DNA of 38,163 nt from Aquabacterium sp. (lineage in GTDB: Bacteria; Pseudomonadota; Gammaproteobacteria; Burkholderiales; Burkholderiaceae_C): positions 1 to 38,163 of the forward strand of contig JAKLLB010000036.1 in the NCBI GenBank assembly GCA_023150345.1, in the 5' to 3' direction. The stretch's first letter is position 1; each line of letters begins with the position of its first letter. A program made the position numbers and the translations under genes. This document shows positions 1-9,012 of this stretch, in pieces. The notes below the pieces were generated by a model that saw only the letters and a program-made list of their open reading frames with translations, did no database searches and was not told the DNA's origin.

Positions 1-15
1 CGACCGGCCCCGGGT

Positions 16-417
16 TCAGGCTCCGGTGCCGGCGTCGCCCGGCGCAGGCGCGCGGTCGAGCTGCCAGCGCGCCAACCGGCCCGACTCCAGCTCCAGCGTG
101 ACGCGGTCACCGCCGGCGTCGCGCCAGGCGTAGCGCTCGGGGTCGTCGCCGAGCTTCTCGCCCAGGCTGCGGGTCAGCGCCAGGATTTCGAGCAGGCGCA
201 GGCCGGGACGCAGGCGGGCGTGCAGCATCACGGCGTTGGCCACGTGCCCGACGGGCGCCTGGCCGGCAGCGCGCATCACCCGCAGCGTGCGGCTGAACTG
301 CAGCAGCAGCCAGAACACGATGACCGACACCGCCAGCGCCACCCCGCGCCAGCCGTAGGCGTGCCAGCCCAGGGCCGTGCCGAGTACGGCCATCGCCCAG
401 CCCAGCGCCGAACTCAT
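16..417 (-). CDS. Small two-helix membrane protein of unknown function
   Basis: A 133-residue protein I do not recognise. Residues about 4-20 and 26-43 are hydrophobic and should form two membrane helices. The remaining 90 residues are soluble, rich in Arg and Asp, and end in a Pro/Gly/Ala tail. An upstream ATG at 492 would lie inside the preceding gene. The ATG at 417 was chosen because its ATGA overlaps the stop of the upstream phosphoesterase gene, the usual sign of translational coupling. It is the last gene visible in the leftward alr-radA-phosphoesterase unit, so it is probably co-transcribed. No catalytic motif is seen. Confidence 0.7.
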   Translation of the reverse strand: MSSALGWAMAVLGTALGWHAYGWRGVALAVSVIVFWLLLQFSRTLRVMRAAGQAPVGHVANAVMLHARLRPGLRLLEILALTRSLGEKLGDDPERYAWRDAGGDRVTLELESGRLARWQLDRAPAPGDAGTGA

Positions 418-1304
418 GGCTGTGTCCTCGCGCAGTTCGTCACGTCGCCCTCGAAGGGGCCCATCACGCCGGTGCGCAGGGCGTGTGCCCAATCGGCGCG
501 GCCTACCTGTTCAGCCTGCGCCGCGGCCGACGCCGAGTCGTATGCGGTGCAGCGCAGCTGCACCTGCCAGCCGGTGCGTGCATCGAACTCGAGCAGCGCC
601 CAGCGGGCATGCGGGCTGCCCGTTTCGACCCGATGCGGGTGCGGTCGTGTGTCGTCGAAGGCCGGCAGGCCCACGCTGCCGGGGTTCACCACCAGCGTGT
701 GCCCGCACTGCATCACCCGCGGCACATGCGTATGCCCGCACAGCACCAGGCGGGCCCGGTCGCGCACCGGCGCGCCCAGGCGGTGCGCGAGTTCCTCCGG
801 CGTGGCGGCCCGTATGCCGGGGTCGCCGCCGCGCTGGTGTCCGGCGGTGACGGTTTCCATGAGGTAGTGATGATCGCTGGCCGGCGTGCCGTGGCACAAC
901 AGCACGTCGTCGCGCAGCCAGTGCACGGCTGGCAGGGCAGCCAGCCAGCGCCGCGTCGCGGTACCGATGCGGGCGGCCGCATAGGCATCGCTGGAAGGTG
1001 GTGCGTTGGGCACTGCGGCGTCAGCAGGCGCACTCGGCACGGCCAGGAGCTGCCGTTCGTGATTGCCCGCCAGGGTGGGCCAGCCGGTGTCCTGCAGCAG
1101 GGCAGCGGTTTCGGCCGGCCACAGCGGGCCGCTCAGTGCGTCACCCAGGTTCACCACAGCGTCGCAGCCGTCCAGCTCGTCGAGCACGGCCCGCAGCGCC
1201 GCCAGGTTGCCGTGGATGTCGGACAGCACCGCCAGTCGCCAGCGCGCGTGCCGGCCTGCGGGCGCTGCCGATGGCGGGCTGTGCGTGGCGGCATCTCGGC
1301 TCAT
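414..1304 (-). CDS. Calcineurin-like metallophosphoesterase
   Basis: Predicted cytoplasmic phosphoesterase with a two-metal site. The full set of family motifs is present: D-x-H at residues 29-31 (SDIHGN), GD near 54, GNHE at 80-83, then CHGTP, GHTH and NPGS in the C-terminal half. These match the YfcE/MJ0936 group of calcineurin-like enzymes; the substrate cannot be read from sequence. The start at 1304 (MSRDAA) leaves a 10-base gap to radA. A start at 1364 would overlap radA by about 50 bases, and its extra residues show no family features. The gene overlaps the following small membrane-protein gene by four bases. The central region, about residues 90-105, is an Ala/Pro-rich insert. Confidence 0.85.
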   Translation of the reverse strand: MSRDAATHSPPSAAPAGRHARWRLAVLSDIHGNLAALRAVLDELDGCDAVVNLGDALSGPLWPAETAALLQDTGWPTLAGNHERQLLAVPSAPADAAVPNAPPSSDAYAAARIGTATRRWLAALPAVHWLRDDVLLCHGTPASDHHYLMETVTAGHQRGGDPGIRAATPEELAHRLGAPVRDRARLVLCGHTHVPRVMQCGHTLVVNPGSVGLPAFDDTRPHPHRVETGSPHARWALLEFDARTGWQVQLRCTAYDSASAAAQAEQVGRADWAHALRTGVMGPFEGDVTNCARTQP

Positions 1305-1314
1305 GGCTTCGATG

Positions 1315-2739
1315 TCACAAGCCGCGCGCGAGCGCGATGGCCTCGTCGATGCGCTCGATGGCATGCACCGTCAGACCTTCGATCGGCTTCTTCGGGGCAT
1401 TGGCCTTGGGCACCACCGCCACCGCAAAACCGAGCTTGGCCGCTTCCTTCAGGCGCTCCTGGCCGCGCGGCGCGGGGCGCACCTCGCCGGCCAGGCCCAC
1501 CTCGCCAAAGGCGAAGAACCCGGCAGGCAGGGCCTTGCCGCGCAGCGAACTCTGGATGGCCAGCAGCACCGCCAGGTCGGCCGCCGGCTCGCTGATGCGC
1601 ACGCCGCCCACGGCGTTGACGAACACGTCCTGATCCAGGCTGTCGACGCCCGCATGTCGGTGCAGCACCGCCAGCAGCATGGCCAGCCGGTCGCGCTCCA
1701 GGCCCACCGACAAGCGCCGCGGCGCCGCGCCCCCGGCATCGACCAGCGCCTGAATCTCGACCAGCAGCGGCCGCGTGCCTTCCAGCGTGACCAGCACGCA
1801 CGAGCCCGGCACCGGCTGCCCGTGGGTGGACAGGAAGATCGCGCTGGGGTTGCTCACGCCCTTGAGGCCGCGCTCGGTCATGGCGAACACACCGATCTCG
1901 TTGACCGCGCCGTAGCGGTTCTTGATGGCGCGCACCAGGCGATAGCTGCTGTGGGTGTCGCCCTCGAAGTACAGCACCGTGTCGACGATGTGCTCGAGCA
2001 CGCGCGGCCCGGCCAGCGCGCCTTCCTTGGTGACGTGGCCCACCAGCACGATGGCGCAGCCGCTGGCCTTGGCGGTGCGGGTCAGGTGGGCCGCGCACTC
2101 GCGCACCTGCGCCACCGAGCCCGGCGCACTGGTGAGCTGCTCGGAGTACACCGTCTGGATGGAGTCGATGACGCAGAACTGCGGCTGCAGGCTGGCCAGG
2201 GCGGCCTGGATCTTTTCGAGCTGGATCTCGGCCAGCACCTGCACCCGCTCGCCCGACAGGCCGAGGCGGCGCGCGCGCAGTGCCACCTGGGCGCCCGATT
2301 CCTCGCCGGTCACGTACAGCACCTGCAGAGGCGTGCCGCTGGTGCCGGGCTGCGACAGCGACTGCGCCGCCTGCAGCAACAGCGTCGACTTGCCGATGCC
2401 GGGGTCGCCGCCGATCAGCACCACGCCGCCTTCGACGATGCCGCCGCCGAGAACGCGGTCGAGTTCGTCCAGCCCGGTGGGCGTGCGCTCGACCTCGCTG
2501 GCCTCGATCTGCGACAGCAGCATCGGCGGCTGCGCGGCGGCCAGCGCCTGGAACCGGTGCCCCCGGCCTGCCGCCCGCTCCGCCACCGCTTCGTTCAGGG
2601 TGTTCCACTCGCCGCACTGGGCGCAGCGACCCAGCCACTTGGCATGGCTGGCGCCACAGGCGTTGCAGACGAACTCGGTGCGGGCGCGGGTGTTCACCTG
2701 CGGCACTGTAGCCGCACCGGAGCGCGCCGGCCGAAGCAT
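1315..2739 (-). CDS. radA: DNA repair protein RadA (branch migration ATPase)
   Basis: RadA (Sms) is a RecA-like DnaB-type motor that extends heteroduplex DNA during recombination. A C4 zinc finger is seen at the N-terminus (Cys25, 28, 39, 42), followed by Walker A GGDPGIGKST near residues 110-119, the family-specific KNRYG motif at 273-277, and a Lon protease-like C-terminal domain. The length of 474 residues is close to the family norm. The ATG at 2739 lies 4 bases after the alr stop. A GTG at 2697 (residue 15) would remove a poorly conserved leader and is an alternative start. It sits between alr and the phosphoesterase in a tight leftward operon. Confidence 0.95.
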   Translation of the reverse strand: MLRPARSGAATVPQVNTRARTEFVCNACGASHAKWLGRCAQCGEWNTLNEAVAERAAGRGHRFQALAAAQPPMLLSQIEASEVERTPTGLDELDRVLGGGIVEGGVVLIGGDPGIGKSTLLLQAAQSLSQPGTSGTPLQVLYVTGEESGAQVALRARRLGLSGERVQVLAEIQLEKIQAALASLQPQFCVIDSIQTVYSEQLTSAPGSVAQVRECAAHLTRTAKASGCAIVLVGHVTKEGALAGPRVLEHIVDTVLYFEGDTHSSYRLVRAIKNRYGAVNEIGVFAMTERGLKGVSNPSAIFLSTHGQPVPGSCVLVTLEGTRPLLVEIQALVDAGGAAPRRLSVGLERDRLAMLLAVLHRHAGVDSLDQDVFVNAVGGVRISEPAADLAVLLAIQSSLRGKALPAGFFAFGEVGLAGEVRPAPRGQERLKEAAKLGFAVAVVPKANAPKKPIEGLTVHAIERIDEAIALARGL

Positions 2740-2743
2740 GTGG

Positions 2744-3841
2744 TCAGTCGGCCGGCGCTGTGATCGTCACCGGCACCCGCCGCGCCAGTGCGCACATCAA
2801 CTCGTAGCCCAGCGTACCCGCGGCGTGGGCCACCTCGTCGACGGGCAGCACGCTGCCGCCCGGGCCGCAGCCCCACAGGGTGACCTCGCTGCCCGGCGCG
2901 GCGGCTGGAACGGGCGTGAGGTCGACGGCCAGCATGTCCATCGACACCCGCCCGAGGGTGCGGCAGCGGACGCCATCGACCAGCACCGGCGTGCCGGTGC
3001 CGGCATGGCGCGGGTAGCCGTCGGCATAGCCGCAGGCGGCGATGCCGATGCGCATGGGCGCTTCGGCGCGGAAGGCGCCGCCGTAGCCCACCGCCTCGCC
3101 AGTGGCCAGCGACTGAGTCGCGATCAGCCGCGTGCGCAGCGTCATCGCCGGGCGCAAGCCCCAGTGGGCAGCGTCGTGCTGCGGGTGATCGGGTGCGCTG
3201 CCATAGCACTGGATGCCCGCGCGCACCCAGTCGCTGCGCAACCCGGGGTGGCCCAGCAGCGCCGCGCTGTTGGACACGCTGCGCTCGCCGGGCAGGTCGC
3301 GGGTGGCGGCATCGAATGCGGCCATCTGCCGCTCCACGCCACCGGGTGCGTCGGCCTCGGCGAAGTGCGTCATCAGCGAGATCTCGTCGACCTGCGGCAG
3401 CGCGTTCAGGCGCACCCAGGCCGTGCGCAGGGCGGCCGCGGTGAAACCCAGCCGGTTCATGCCGCTGTTCATCTTCAGGAACACGCGGTGCGGCTGATGG
3501 GTCTTGTGCGCGCCCAGCCAGTCGATCTGCTGTTCGCAATGCACCACGTGCCACAGGTTCAGGCGCGAGCACAGCTCCAGGTCGCGCGCCTCGAACACAC
3601 CCTCGAGCAGCAGCACCGGGCCGCGCCAGCCCAGCGCGCGCACCCGCTCGGCCTCGGCCAGGTCGAGCAGGGCAAAGCCGTCGGCGGCGCGCAGCGGCTC
3701 GTACGCACGTTCGATGCCGTGGCCGTAGGCATCGGCCTTGACCACCGCCCACACGCGCGCATCGGGGGCTGCGGCGCGGGCGCGAGCCAGGTTGTGTGCC
3801 AGCGCATCGAGGTGGATCAGGGCCTGGATCGGACGGGGCAT
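2744..3841 (-). CDS. alr: Alanine racemase
   Basis: PLP-dependent racemase that interconverts L- and D-alanine for peptidoglycan synthesis; it could also be the catabolic DadX type. The PLP lysine is in [11 protein letters not shown] (Lys35), and the opposing catalytic tyrosine is in VGYGGAF (Tyr253). Also seen are MNSGMNRLG and GRVSMDML, with an MCAL-type C-terminal segment. The start at 3841 (MPRPIQ) was chosen because the usual family N-terminus begins there; the 24 extra residues of a longer reading are Arg-rich and unlike the family. It is the first gene of the alr-radA-phosphoesterase operon. A D-amino acid dehydrogenase lies 13 kb away, not adjacent. Confidence 0.94.
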   Translation of the reverse strand: MPRPIQALIHLDALAHNLARARAAAPDARVWAVVKADAYGHGIERAYEPLRAADGFALLDLAEAERVRALGWRGPVLLLEGVFEARDLELCSRLNLWHVVHCEQQIDWLGAHKTHQPHRVFLKMNSGMNRLGFTAAALRTAWVRLNALPQVDEISLMTHFAEADAPGGVERQMAAFDAATRDLPGERSVSNSAALLGHPGLRSDWVRAGIQCYGSAPDHPQHDAAHWGLRPAMTLRTRLIATQSLATGEAVGYGGAFRAEAPMRIGIAACGYADGYPRHAGTGTPVLVDGVRCRTLGRVSMDMLAVDLTPVPAAAPGSEVTLWGCGPGGSVLPVDEVAHAAGTLGYELMCALARRVPVTITAPAD

Positions 3842-3920
3842 GCGTCGATTGTCCCAAACGCGCCGCTGCAACCGCGGCGCGTGGTGGAGCCACCGGCGGC
3901 ACGCTGCCGTCAAGGGGCCA

Positions 3921-3929
3921 TGCTATAAC
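3921..3929 (+). promoter_or_regulatory. Candidate extended -10 promoter for lplT
   Basis: The 222-base divergent gap between alr and lplT holds TGCTATAAC, a match to an extended -10 element (TGnTATAAT). No good -35 is seen, which extended -10 promoters can tolerate. It would give a leader of roughly 130 bases before the lplT ATG. This is inferred from sequence only. Confidence 0.35.
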
Positions 3930-4063
3930 CCGCGGCCGGCGTTCGGGGTGTTTTCCCGGCGTGGGCACCGGATGCATCGACGTCGGCCAGCTGGGCCGGC
4001 GGCCAGGGCCCGGATTCAACTTGGACTGCGGGACGCGTTGGGGTGGTGGAAGACTGACCGAGC

Positions 4064-5341
4064 ATGAAGAAGGGCTTCCACACCATCATGTCGGCGCAGT
4101 TCTTCAGCTCGCTGGCCGACAACGCGCTGACGGTCGCGGCCATCGAGTTGCTGCGGACCCAGCAGGCCCCGGCATGGCACGTGCCCGCGCTGGCCGTGAT
4201 GTTTGCGCTGTTCTACGTGCTGCTGGCCCCGTTCGTCGGCGCCTTCGCCGACGCCGTTCCAAAGGGCCGGGTGATGTTCGTCTCGAACACCATCAAGGTG
4301 TGCGGCTGCCTGATGATGTTGTTTGGCGGCCATCCGCTGCTGGCCTATGCCGTGGTGGGCCTGGGCGCCGCGGCCTACTCGCCAGCCAAGTACGGCATCC
4401 TGACCGAGCTGCTGCCGCCGTCGCAGCTGGTCAAGGCCAACGGCTGGATCGAGGGCCTGACCATCCTGTCCATCATCGCCGGCACCGTGCTGGGCGGGCA
4501 ACTCGTGGGCCCGCGTATCGCGCCTTGGCTGCTGGGCATGGATGTGCCTGCCATCGATACCGGCATCGACACCCCGCCGGAGGCGGCGATCGTGGTGCTG
4601 CTGCTGTTGTACGGCGTGGCTGCCGTGTTTAACCTGTTCATCCCGCGCACGGAGGCGCCGCTGCAGCCGCTGACGCTGCGCGCGGGCCAGCTGCTGGCCG
4701 ACTTCTCGCAATGCAACGCCCGGCTGTGGAACGACAAGCTGGGCCAGATCTCGCTGGCCACCACCACCATGTTCTGGGGCGTGGGCGGCAACATGCGCAT
4801 CATCGTCTTCCCGTGGGCCGCGGCGGCGCTGGGGTACAGCACCACCCAGGCCTCGTCGCTGGCCGGCGTGGTGTCGATCGGCGTGGCCGCAGGCGCCGTG
4901 GTCGCCTCGATGCGCATGCGCCTGGACCGCGCCACCAGCGTGATCCCGCTGGGCGTGGTGATGGGGGTGCTGCTGATCGGGTTGAACGCGATCCGCGACC
5001 TCTGGGTGGCGGTGCCCTTTCTCATCATGCTCGGCGCGGCCGGCGGCTACCTCGTGGTACCTATGAATGCACTGCTGCAGCACCGTGGCCACAACCTGAT
5101 GGGCGCGGGCCGCTCCATCGCCGTGCAGAACTTCAACGAGCAGGCCTGCATCCTCGGCTTGGCCGCCTTCTACACCGGCATGACGAAGTTCGGCCTGTCG
5201 GCATTCGCGGCCATCGCCCTGTTCGGGTTGCTGGTCAGCGGCACGATGGGACTGATCTGGCGCTGGCACGCGCGCAACTGCGTGCAGCACCGTGACGAGG
5301 TGGAGCGGCTGCTGGCCATCGCCCGCACCGACAAGCATTGA
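4064..5341 (+). CDS. lplT: Lysophospholipid transporter LplT
   Basis: MFS-type inner-membrane flippase that moves lysophospholipids to the cytoplasmic face for re-acylation. The protein is 425 residues with about 12 hydrophobic segments. The N-terminal AQFFSSLADNAL segment and the YSPAKYGILTELLP segment are characteristic of LplT. In E. coli lplT lies next to aas; here the next gene is a DMT permease, and the acyltransferase function appears instead at 30.3 kb fused to a second LplT-like domain. The stop codon overlaps the TTG start of the following gene. The ribosome site is weak. Confidence 0.9.
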   Translation: MKKGFHTIMSAQFFSSLADNALTVAAIELLRTQQAPAWHVPALAVMFALFYVLLAPFVGAFADAVPKGRVMFVSNTIKVCGCLMMLFGGHPLLAYAVVGLGAAAYSPAKYGILTELLPPSQLVKANGWIEGLTILSIIAGTVLGGQLVGPRIAPWLLGMDVPAIDTGIDTPPEAAIVVLLLLYGVAAVFNLFIPRTEAPLQPLTLRAGQLLADFSQCNARLWNDKLGQISLATTTMFWGVGGNMRIIVFPWAAAALGYSTTQASSLAGVVSIGVAAGAVVASMRMRLDRATSVIPLGVVMGVLLIGLNAIRDLWVAVPFLIMLGAAGGYLVVPMNALLQHRGHNLMGAGRSIAVQNFNEQACILGLAAFYTGMTKFGLSAFAAIALFGLLVSGTMGLIWRWHARNCVQHRDEVERLLAIARTDKH

Positions 5342-6231
5342 CCCTGGGCACGCCCGCGACGCATCGTCTGGCGATCGCGGCGCTGCTGTTCAACGCGTTC
5401 ACCTGGGGGGTGTCGTGGTGGCCGTTCCGGCAGCTGCAGGCGCTGGGTGTGCATCCGTTGTGGCAGACCACGCTGGTGTTCGCCGCGGCCGTGGCGGTGC
5501 TGGTGGCGGCCTGGCCGCGCGCGGTGGTCGAGGTGGTGCGCACGCCCTCGTTGTGGGTCTTGGTGCTCGCCGCAGGCGCCACCAACGCATGCTTCAACTG
5601 GGGCGTGACCATCGGCGATGTCGTTCGGGTGGTGCTGCTGTTCTACCTGATGCCGCTGTGGTCGGCCTTGCTGGCATGGCTGCTGCTGGGCGAGCGTGCC
5701 GGACTGGCGGCCGGCATGCGCATCGCCCTGGCATTGAGCGGTGCCGCCGTGGTGCTGTGGCCCGCGCAGGGTGCGCCCGAACTGGCCCTGGGCCTGCCCG
5801 AGTGGCTGGGCCTGGCGGGCGGCTTCAGCTTTGCTCTGAACAACGTGATGCTGCGCCGCGAAGCCGGGCGCGGCGAACACGCCCGTGCGCTGGCCATGTT
5901 CCTGGGTGGGCTGCTGGTGGCCGGCGCACTGGCACTGTGGCAGGGCCGCAATGGCGTGGTGCCGCCGCCGCCCGATCCGGCTTGGGGCTGGGTGCTCGGA
6001 ACGGCCGCGCTGGCGTTCTGGTTCATCGGCTCGAACCTGGCGCTGCAGTACGGTGCGGCGCGGCTGGATGCTCACACCACAGCCGTGGTGATGATCTCCG
6101 AAGTGCTCTTCGCCAGCGCGTCGGCCCTGGCCTTGGGAGCCGGGCGGCTCACGCCGCAGGTGGCCGCCGGCGGTGCGTTGATCGTCGGCGCGGCGCTGCT
6201 GGCGGCCTGGCGGCCACGAGCGAGGACCTAG
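5338..6231 (+). CDS. EamA/DMT-family permease
   Basis: A 297-residue inner-membrane protein with about ten hydrophobic segments arranged as two EamA repeats, the drug/metabolite transporter architecture. The substrate is unknown. Translation appears to start at TTG 5338, which overlaps the lplT stop as TTGA and suggests coupling to lplT. No better ATG occurs before the first membrane helix. The 3' end meets the leftward receiver-protein gene tail to tail, the two TAG stops sharing CTAG at 6228-6231. The TTG start is inferred from spacing and homology; the family call is firm. Confidence 0.88.
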   Translation: MTLGTPATHRLAIAALLFNAFTWGVSWWPFRQLQALGVHPLWQTTLVFAAAVAVLVAAWPRAVVEVVRTPSLWVLVLAAGATNACFNWGVTIGDVVRVVLLFYLMPLWSALLAWLLLGERAGLAAGMRIALALSGAAVVLWPAQGAPELALGLPEWLGLAGGFSFALNNVMLRREAGRGEHARALAMFLGGLLVAGALALWQGRNGVVPPPPDPAWGWVLGTAALAFWFIGSNLALQYGAARLDAHTTAVVMISEVLFASASALALGAGRLTPQVAAGGALIVGAALLAAWRPRART

Positions 6232-7202
6232 TTTCGGCCGGGAGTCGGGCCTGGCACCGGCGCCGCTGAGGCGACGGCATCTACCGCCTGGACAGCCGAC
6301 GGCGACGGCTCCGGGCCTCGCTCCAGGCCCTGCTGGCGCAGCCACAGGTCGAGCGCCGGCAAGTCCAGCGGCTTGGGCAGGTGGGCATCGGCGCCAGCGA
6401 GCGTGCTGCGCACCCGATCGACCGGGCCGGAGAAGGCCGACACCATGACCACCAGCGGCGCGCGGCCACCCGGGTGCACGTGTTGATGCTTGATGTGCTG
6501 GCACAGCGCCAGGCCGTCCAGTTCGCTGCGCGGCCCGAGGTCGATGTCCAGGAACACGAAGCCGAACGGAACCCGAGCCAGCAGTTCCAGCGCCTTGGCG
6601 CTGGTGGTGGCCCACTCGGTTTCCAGGCCGTAGCGCTTGAGCTGGCGGTCCAGGAAGTGCAGTGCCAGTTCGCTGTCGTCCACCAGCAGGGCGCGGCGCA
6701 AGGGGTTTGGACGCAGGCGCGCCTCGCGCTGCGCGCGCAGCGCCGCCGCCGTGGCGCGACGCACGGTCAGGTCCATCGGTCCGCTGGGCGGACCGTCATC
6801 GGCCCGGCGCTGTGGCGCCGCAGCGGCGGCGTCGGCTGCACGGCCGGCGCCCGGCGGCGAGACCAGCGGCAATGGGCCGCTGCCCGGGTTGTCGCGCTGC
6901 GTCACCAGGCCGTCGAGTTCGCGCAACACGTGATTGGGATCGATGGGACGCATCATCCAGCTGGCCGCACCACCGGGTGAGTGCGCCCCGATGAACACCG
7001 CATCGCCCACCCGCCCCAGCGCCTGAAGCAGGTCGGGCACGCCGGACTGGTCGGCATCGGCCACGATGAACCGCGCCTCGTCGATGTCCAGCACATGCTG
7101 GTAGCGCGGCTGGCGCTGCTCAGCGATGCGGAAATACGACGCCAGCGCGCTGCGCTCGAAGGCGCTGAAGCCCAGCAGGGCAACGGGAATAGGCGCTGTC
7201 AT
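6228..7202 (-). CDS. Response regulator: pseudoreceiver plus receiver, no output domain
   Basis: A 324-residue protein. Residues about 168-290 form a normal receiver domain: acidic pair in LLVDDSE (175-176), phosphoacceptor in FLDIDLG (Asp219), a Ser in MVSAFS and Lys in LPKPLD. The first 100 residues look like a degenerate receiver: an ALLGF strand, AVFIGAHS, and MRPIDP where a receiver would have K-P, but no acidic pair. A Pro/Ala linker (about 105-165) joins the two. No DNA-binding or enzymatic output domain is seen, so it probably acts through protein contacts. No histidine kinase lies nearby. It is divergent from the peroxidase gene and shares its stop tetranucleotide with the DMT gene. 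Confidence 0.8.
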   Translation of the reverse strand: MTAPIPVALLGFSAFERSALASYFRIAEQRQPRYQHVLDIDEARFIVADADQSGVPDLLQALGRVGDAVFIGAHSPGGAASWMMRPIDPNHVLRELDGLVTQRDNPGSGPLPLVSPPGAGRAADAAAAAPQRRADDGPPSGPMDLTVRRATAAALRAQREARLRPNPLRRALLVDDSELALHFLDRQLKRYGLETEWATTSAKALELLARVPFGFVFLDIDLGPRSELDGLALCQHIKHQHVHPGGRAPLVVMVSAFSGPVDRVRSTLAGADAHLPKPLDLPALDLWLRQQGLERGPEPSPSAVQAVDAVASAAPVPGPTPGRN

Positions 7203-7285
7203 CGTGGCGGGGATTTCGGGTGACGCGAGGGCGCGCCGGGGTCATGGTGAATATGATGCAGTGTCAGACGAGGAGTTTCTCAGCA

Positions 7286-7777
7286 ATGACAACCCCGCAC
7301 ATCGGCGATTTTGAGGCCCAGACGATCCAAGGCAAGCGGGTCAAGCTCGCAGCCTACAAGGGCAAGGTGCTGCTCATCGTCAACACCGCCAGCGCCTGCG
7401 GCTTCACCCCGCAGTTCGCGGGCCTCGAACAACTCTGGGAAACCTACCGCGACCGCGGACTTGTGGTGTTGGGGTTTCCGAGCAACGAGTTTGGCGGCCA
7501 GGATCCGGGCAGCAACGACGAGATTGCATCGTTCTGCCAGCTCAACTACGGCGTGAGCTTCCCGATGATGGCCAAGATCGAGGTCAATGGGGAGCAGGCC
7601 CATCCGCTGTACCGCTGGCTGGCCGCCGAGGCCCCGGGGCTGCTGGGCACCAAGGCCATCAAGTGGAACTTCACCAAGTTCCTGGTCGGCCGCGATGGTC
7701 AGGTGCTCAAGCGCTACGCTCCGCAAGACGCGCCCGAAAAGCTCGCCGCCGACATCGAAGCCGCGTTGGCCGGGTGA
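7286..7777 (+). CDS. Glutathione/thioredoxin peroxidase, cysteine type
   Basis: A 163-residue thioredoxin-fold peroxidase that reduces hydroperoxides. The catalytic tetrad is visible: Cys38 in TASACGFT, Gln72 in EFGGQ, and Trp127-Asn128 in KWNFTKFL. The peroxidatic residue is Cys, not selenocysteine, as in bacterial BtuE/Gpx enzymes, most of which use thioredoxin. ATG 7286 follows a clear ribosome site (AGGAG at 7271-7275), which decides it against the upstream starts at 7220 and 7250. TATGAT at 7252-7257 is a possible -10. The stop overlaps the GTG start of the DUF2332 gene. Confidence 0.93.
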   Translation: MTTPHIGDFEAQTIQGKRVKLAAYKGKVLLIVNTASACGFTPQFAGLEQLWETYRDRGLVVLGFPSNEFGGQDPGSNDEIASFCQLNYGVSFPMMAKIEVNGEQAHPLYRWLAAEAPGLLGTKAIKWNFTKFLVGRDGQVLKRYAPQDAPEKLAADIEAALAG

Positions 7778-8913
7778 CCCACGGCACCGACGCCACGGCT
7801 CCAGGCGAGGCCAGTGCCACGCCCGATGGGCGCCGGCGGCAGTTCCTGCACTTCGCCGACCGCGAATGCGGCGAGGATCCACTGTATGTCGCGCTGTGCC
7901 ACCTGCTGGCGCTGCGGCCCGCGGCCCTGACGCTGCTCGACGCTGCGCCACGCACCCAGCAGCGGCCCAACCTCCTGCTCGCCGCGATCCACGAGCGCGT
8001 GCTCGACGGCGCTGGCGGTGCGCTGGCCGGCTACTTTCCGAGTGCCGGTGGCGACCGCATGCCTGACGCCGCCCTTGCCGCCGCCCTGGATGACTGCCTG
8101 GACCGCGAGCGCGTGAACATCCAGGCCCATGTGGCCGGCCGCAGCACACAGACCAACGAGATCGGCCGCTGCGCCGTGCTGTGGCCGCTGCTCGCACAGG
8201 TGGCCGCCGACACCGGTGCCCGCCTGCTGGCGCTGATGGACTTCGGCTGCAGCGCCGGTCTGAACCTGGGCGTGGACCACTATCGATACCGCCACGGCGA
8301 CGTGGCATGCGGCGCCCCTGAAGAAGTGGGCACGCCCGAGGTCGATTGCCATCCGGTGCATGGTCGCCGTCCGCCCGCGTGCCCGGCGCCACGCATCGAC
8401 AGCCGCCTGGGTGTCGACCCGGCCCCGGTGGACGTGCATGACGAGGCGGCGCTGCGCTGGCTGCGTGCCTGCCTGTGGCCGCACGACCGCGCGCGCATGC
8501 GGCGTTTCGACCAGGCCGCGGACATCGTGCGCGGTGCCGGGTGGCCGGTGCGCCAGGCGCCCGACGCCTACGCTGCCATCGAGCCCTGGCTGGACACGCT
8601 GGATGCGGGTGTGCAGCCGGTCGTCTTCAACAGCTGGGTGTTGGCCTACTTCGAACCCGAGGCGCGGGCCGCGCATGTGGCCGCCATGCGGGCGCTGGTG
8701 CAGCGCCGCGGCATCGCCTGGCTCAGCGCCGAAGGCCCGGGCCTGCTGCTGGGGCCTGCGCCTGCGGTGCTGCCCTCCGATGGGATGGTGAGCGCGGACG
8801 AGCTTGCGAACGCGACGCTGTGGTGGCTCACGCTGCCAGGTGCGGCCGGCGCGGCGCAGGCCACGCTGCGTGCGCGCAGCCATCCGCATGGCCGCTGGGC
8901 GCACTGGGAGTGA
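7774..8913 (+). CDS. DUF2332 family protein
   Basis: A 379-residue soluble protein matching my recollection of DUF2332. The clearest conserved points are GRSTQTNEIGR near residue 125, LMDFGCSAGLNL near 150 (a motif I-like glycine loop recalling SAM-dependent methyltransferases), and VVFNSWVLAYF near 285. The function of the family is not established; the glycine loop makes a methyltransferase-like fold plausible. The GTG start at 7774 forms GTGA with the stop of the peroxidase gene, so the two are probably translated together. An ATG further upstream would lie inside the peroxidase gene. Confidence 0.78.
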   Translation: MTHGTDATAPGEASATPDGRRRQFLHFADRECGEDPLYVALCHLLALRPAALTLLDAAPRTQQRPNLLLAAIHERVLDGAGGALAGYFPSAGGDRMPDAALAAALDDCLDRERVNIQAHVAGRSTQTNEIGRCAVLWPLLAQVAADTGARLLALMDFGCSAGLNLGVDHYRYRHGDVACGAPEEVGTPEVDCHPVHGRRPPACPAPRIDSRLGVDPAPVDVHDEAALRWLRACLWPHDRARMRRFDQAADIVRGAGWPVRQAPDAYAAIEPWLDTLDAGVQPVVFNSWVLAYFEPEARAAHVAAMRALVQRRGIAWLSAEGPGLLLGPAPAVLPSDGMVSADELANATLWWLTLPGAAGAAQATLRARSHPHGRWAHWE

Positions 8914-8968
8914 GGGCAGCGGCGGCAGCAGCAGCGGCAGCAGCGCCACCACCACCACCACCACCACC
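8914..8968. repeat. Triplet-repeat tract: GGC/AGC run then (CCA)7
   Basis: Directly after the DUF2332 stop comes an imperfect run of GGC and AGC triplets (8914-8945), then seven perfect CCA triplets plus CC (8946-8968). It ends about 45 bases before the aminotransferase ATG and fills most of the gap. On the opposite strand it would encode a run of valines, but no real gene is supported there. Such tracts can change length by slippage. Confidence 0.85.
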
Positions 8969-9012
8969 GGGCTTGATAATCGGCGTCATCGCCCCCTCCG
9001 GAGTGCCTCCCG

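Noticed and set aside
1063-2763. A 566-codon plus-strand frame opposite radA
   Set aside because: Antisense to a gene with all RadA motifs; composition is typical of a GC-rich shadow frame.
7714-8967. Minus-strand frame starting with a polyvaline run
   Set aside because: It is the complement of the CCA repeat and the DUF2332 gene and has no ribosome site or known motif.
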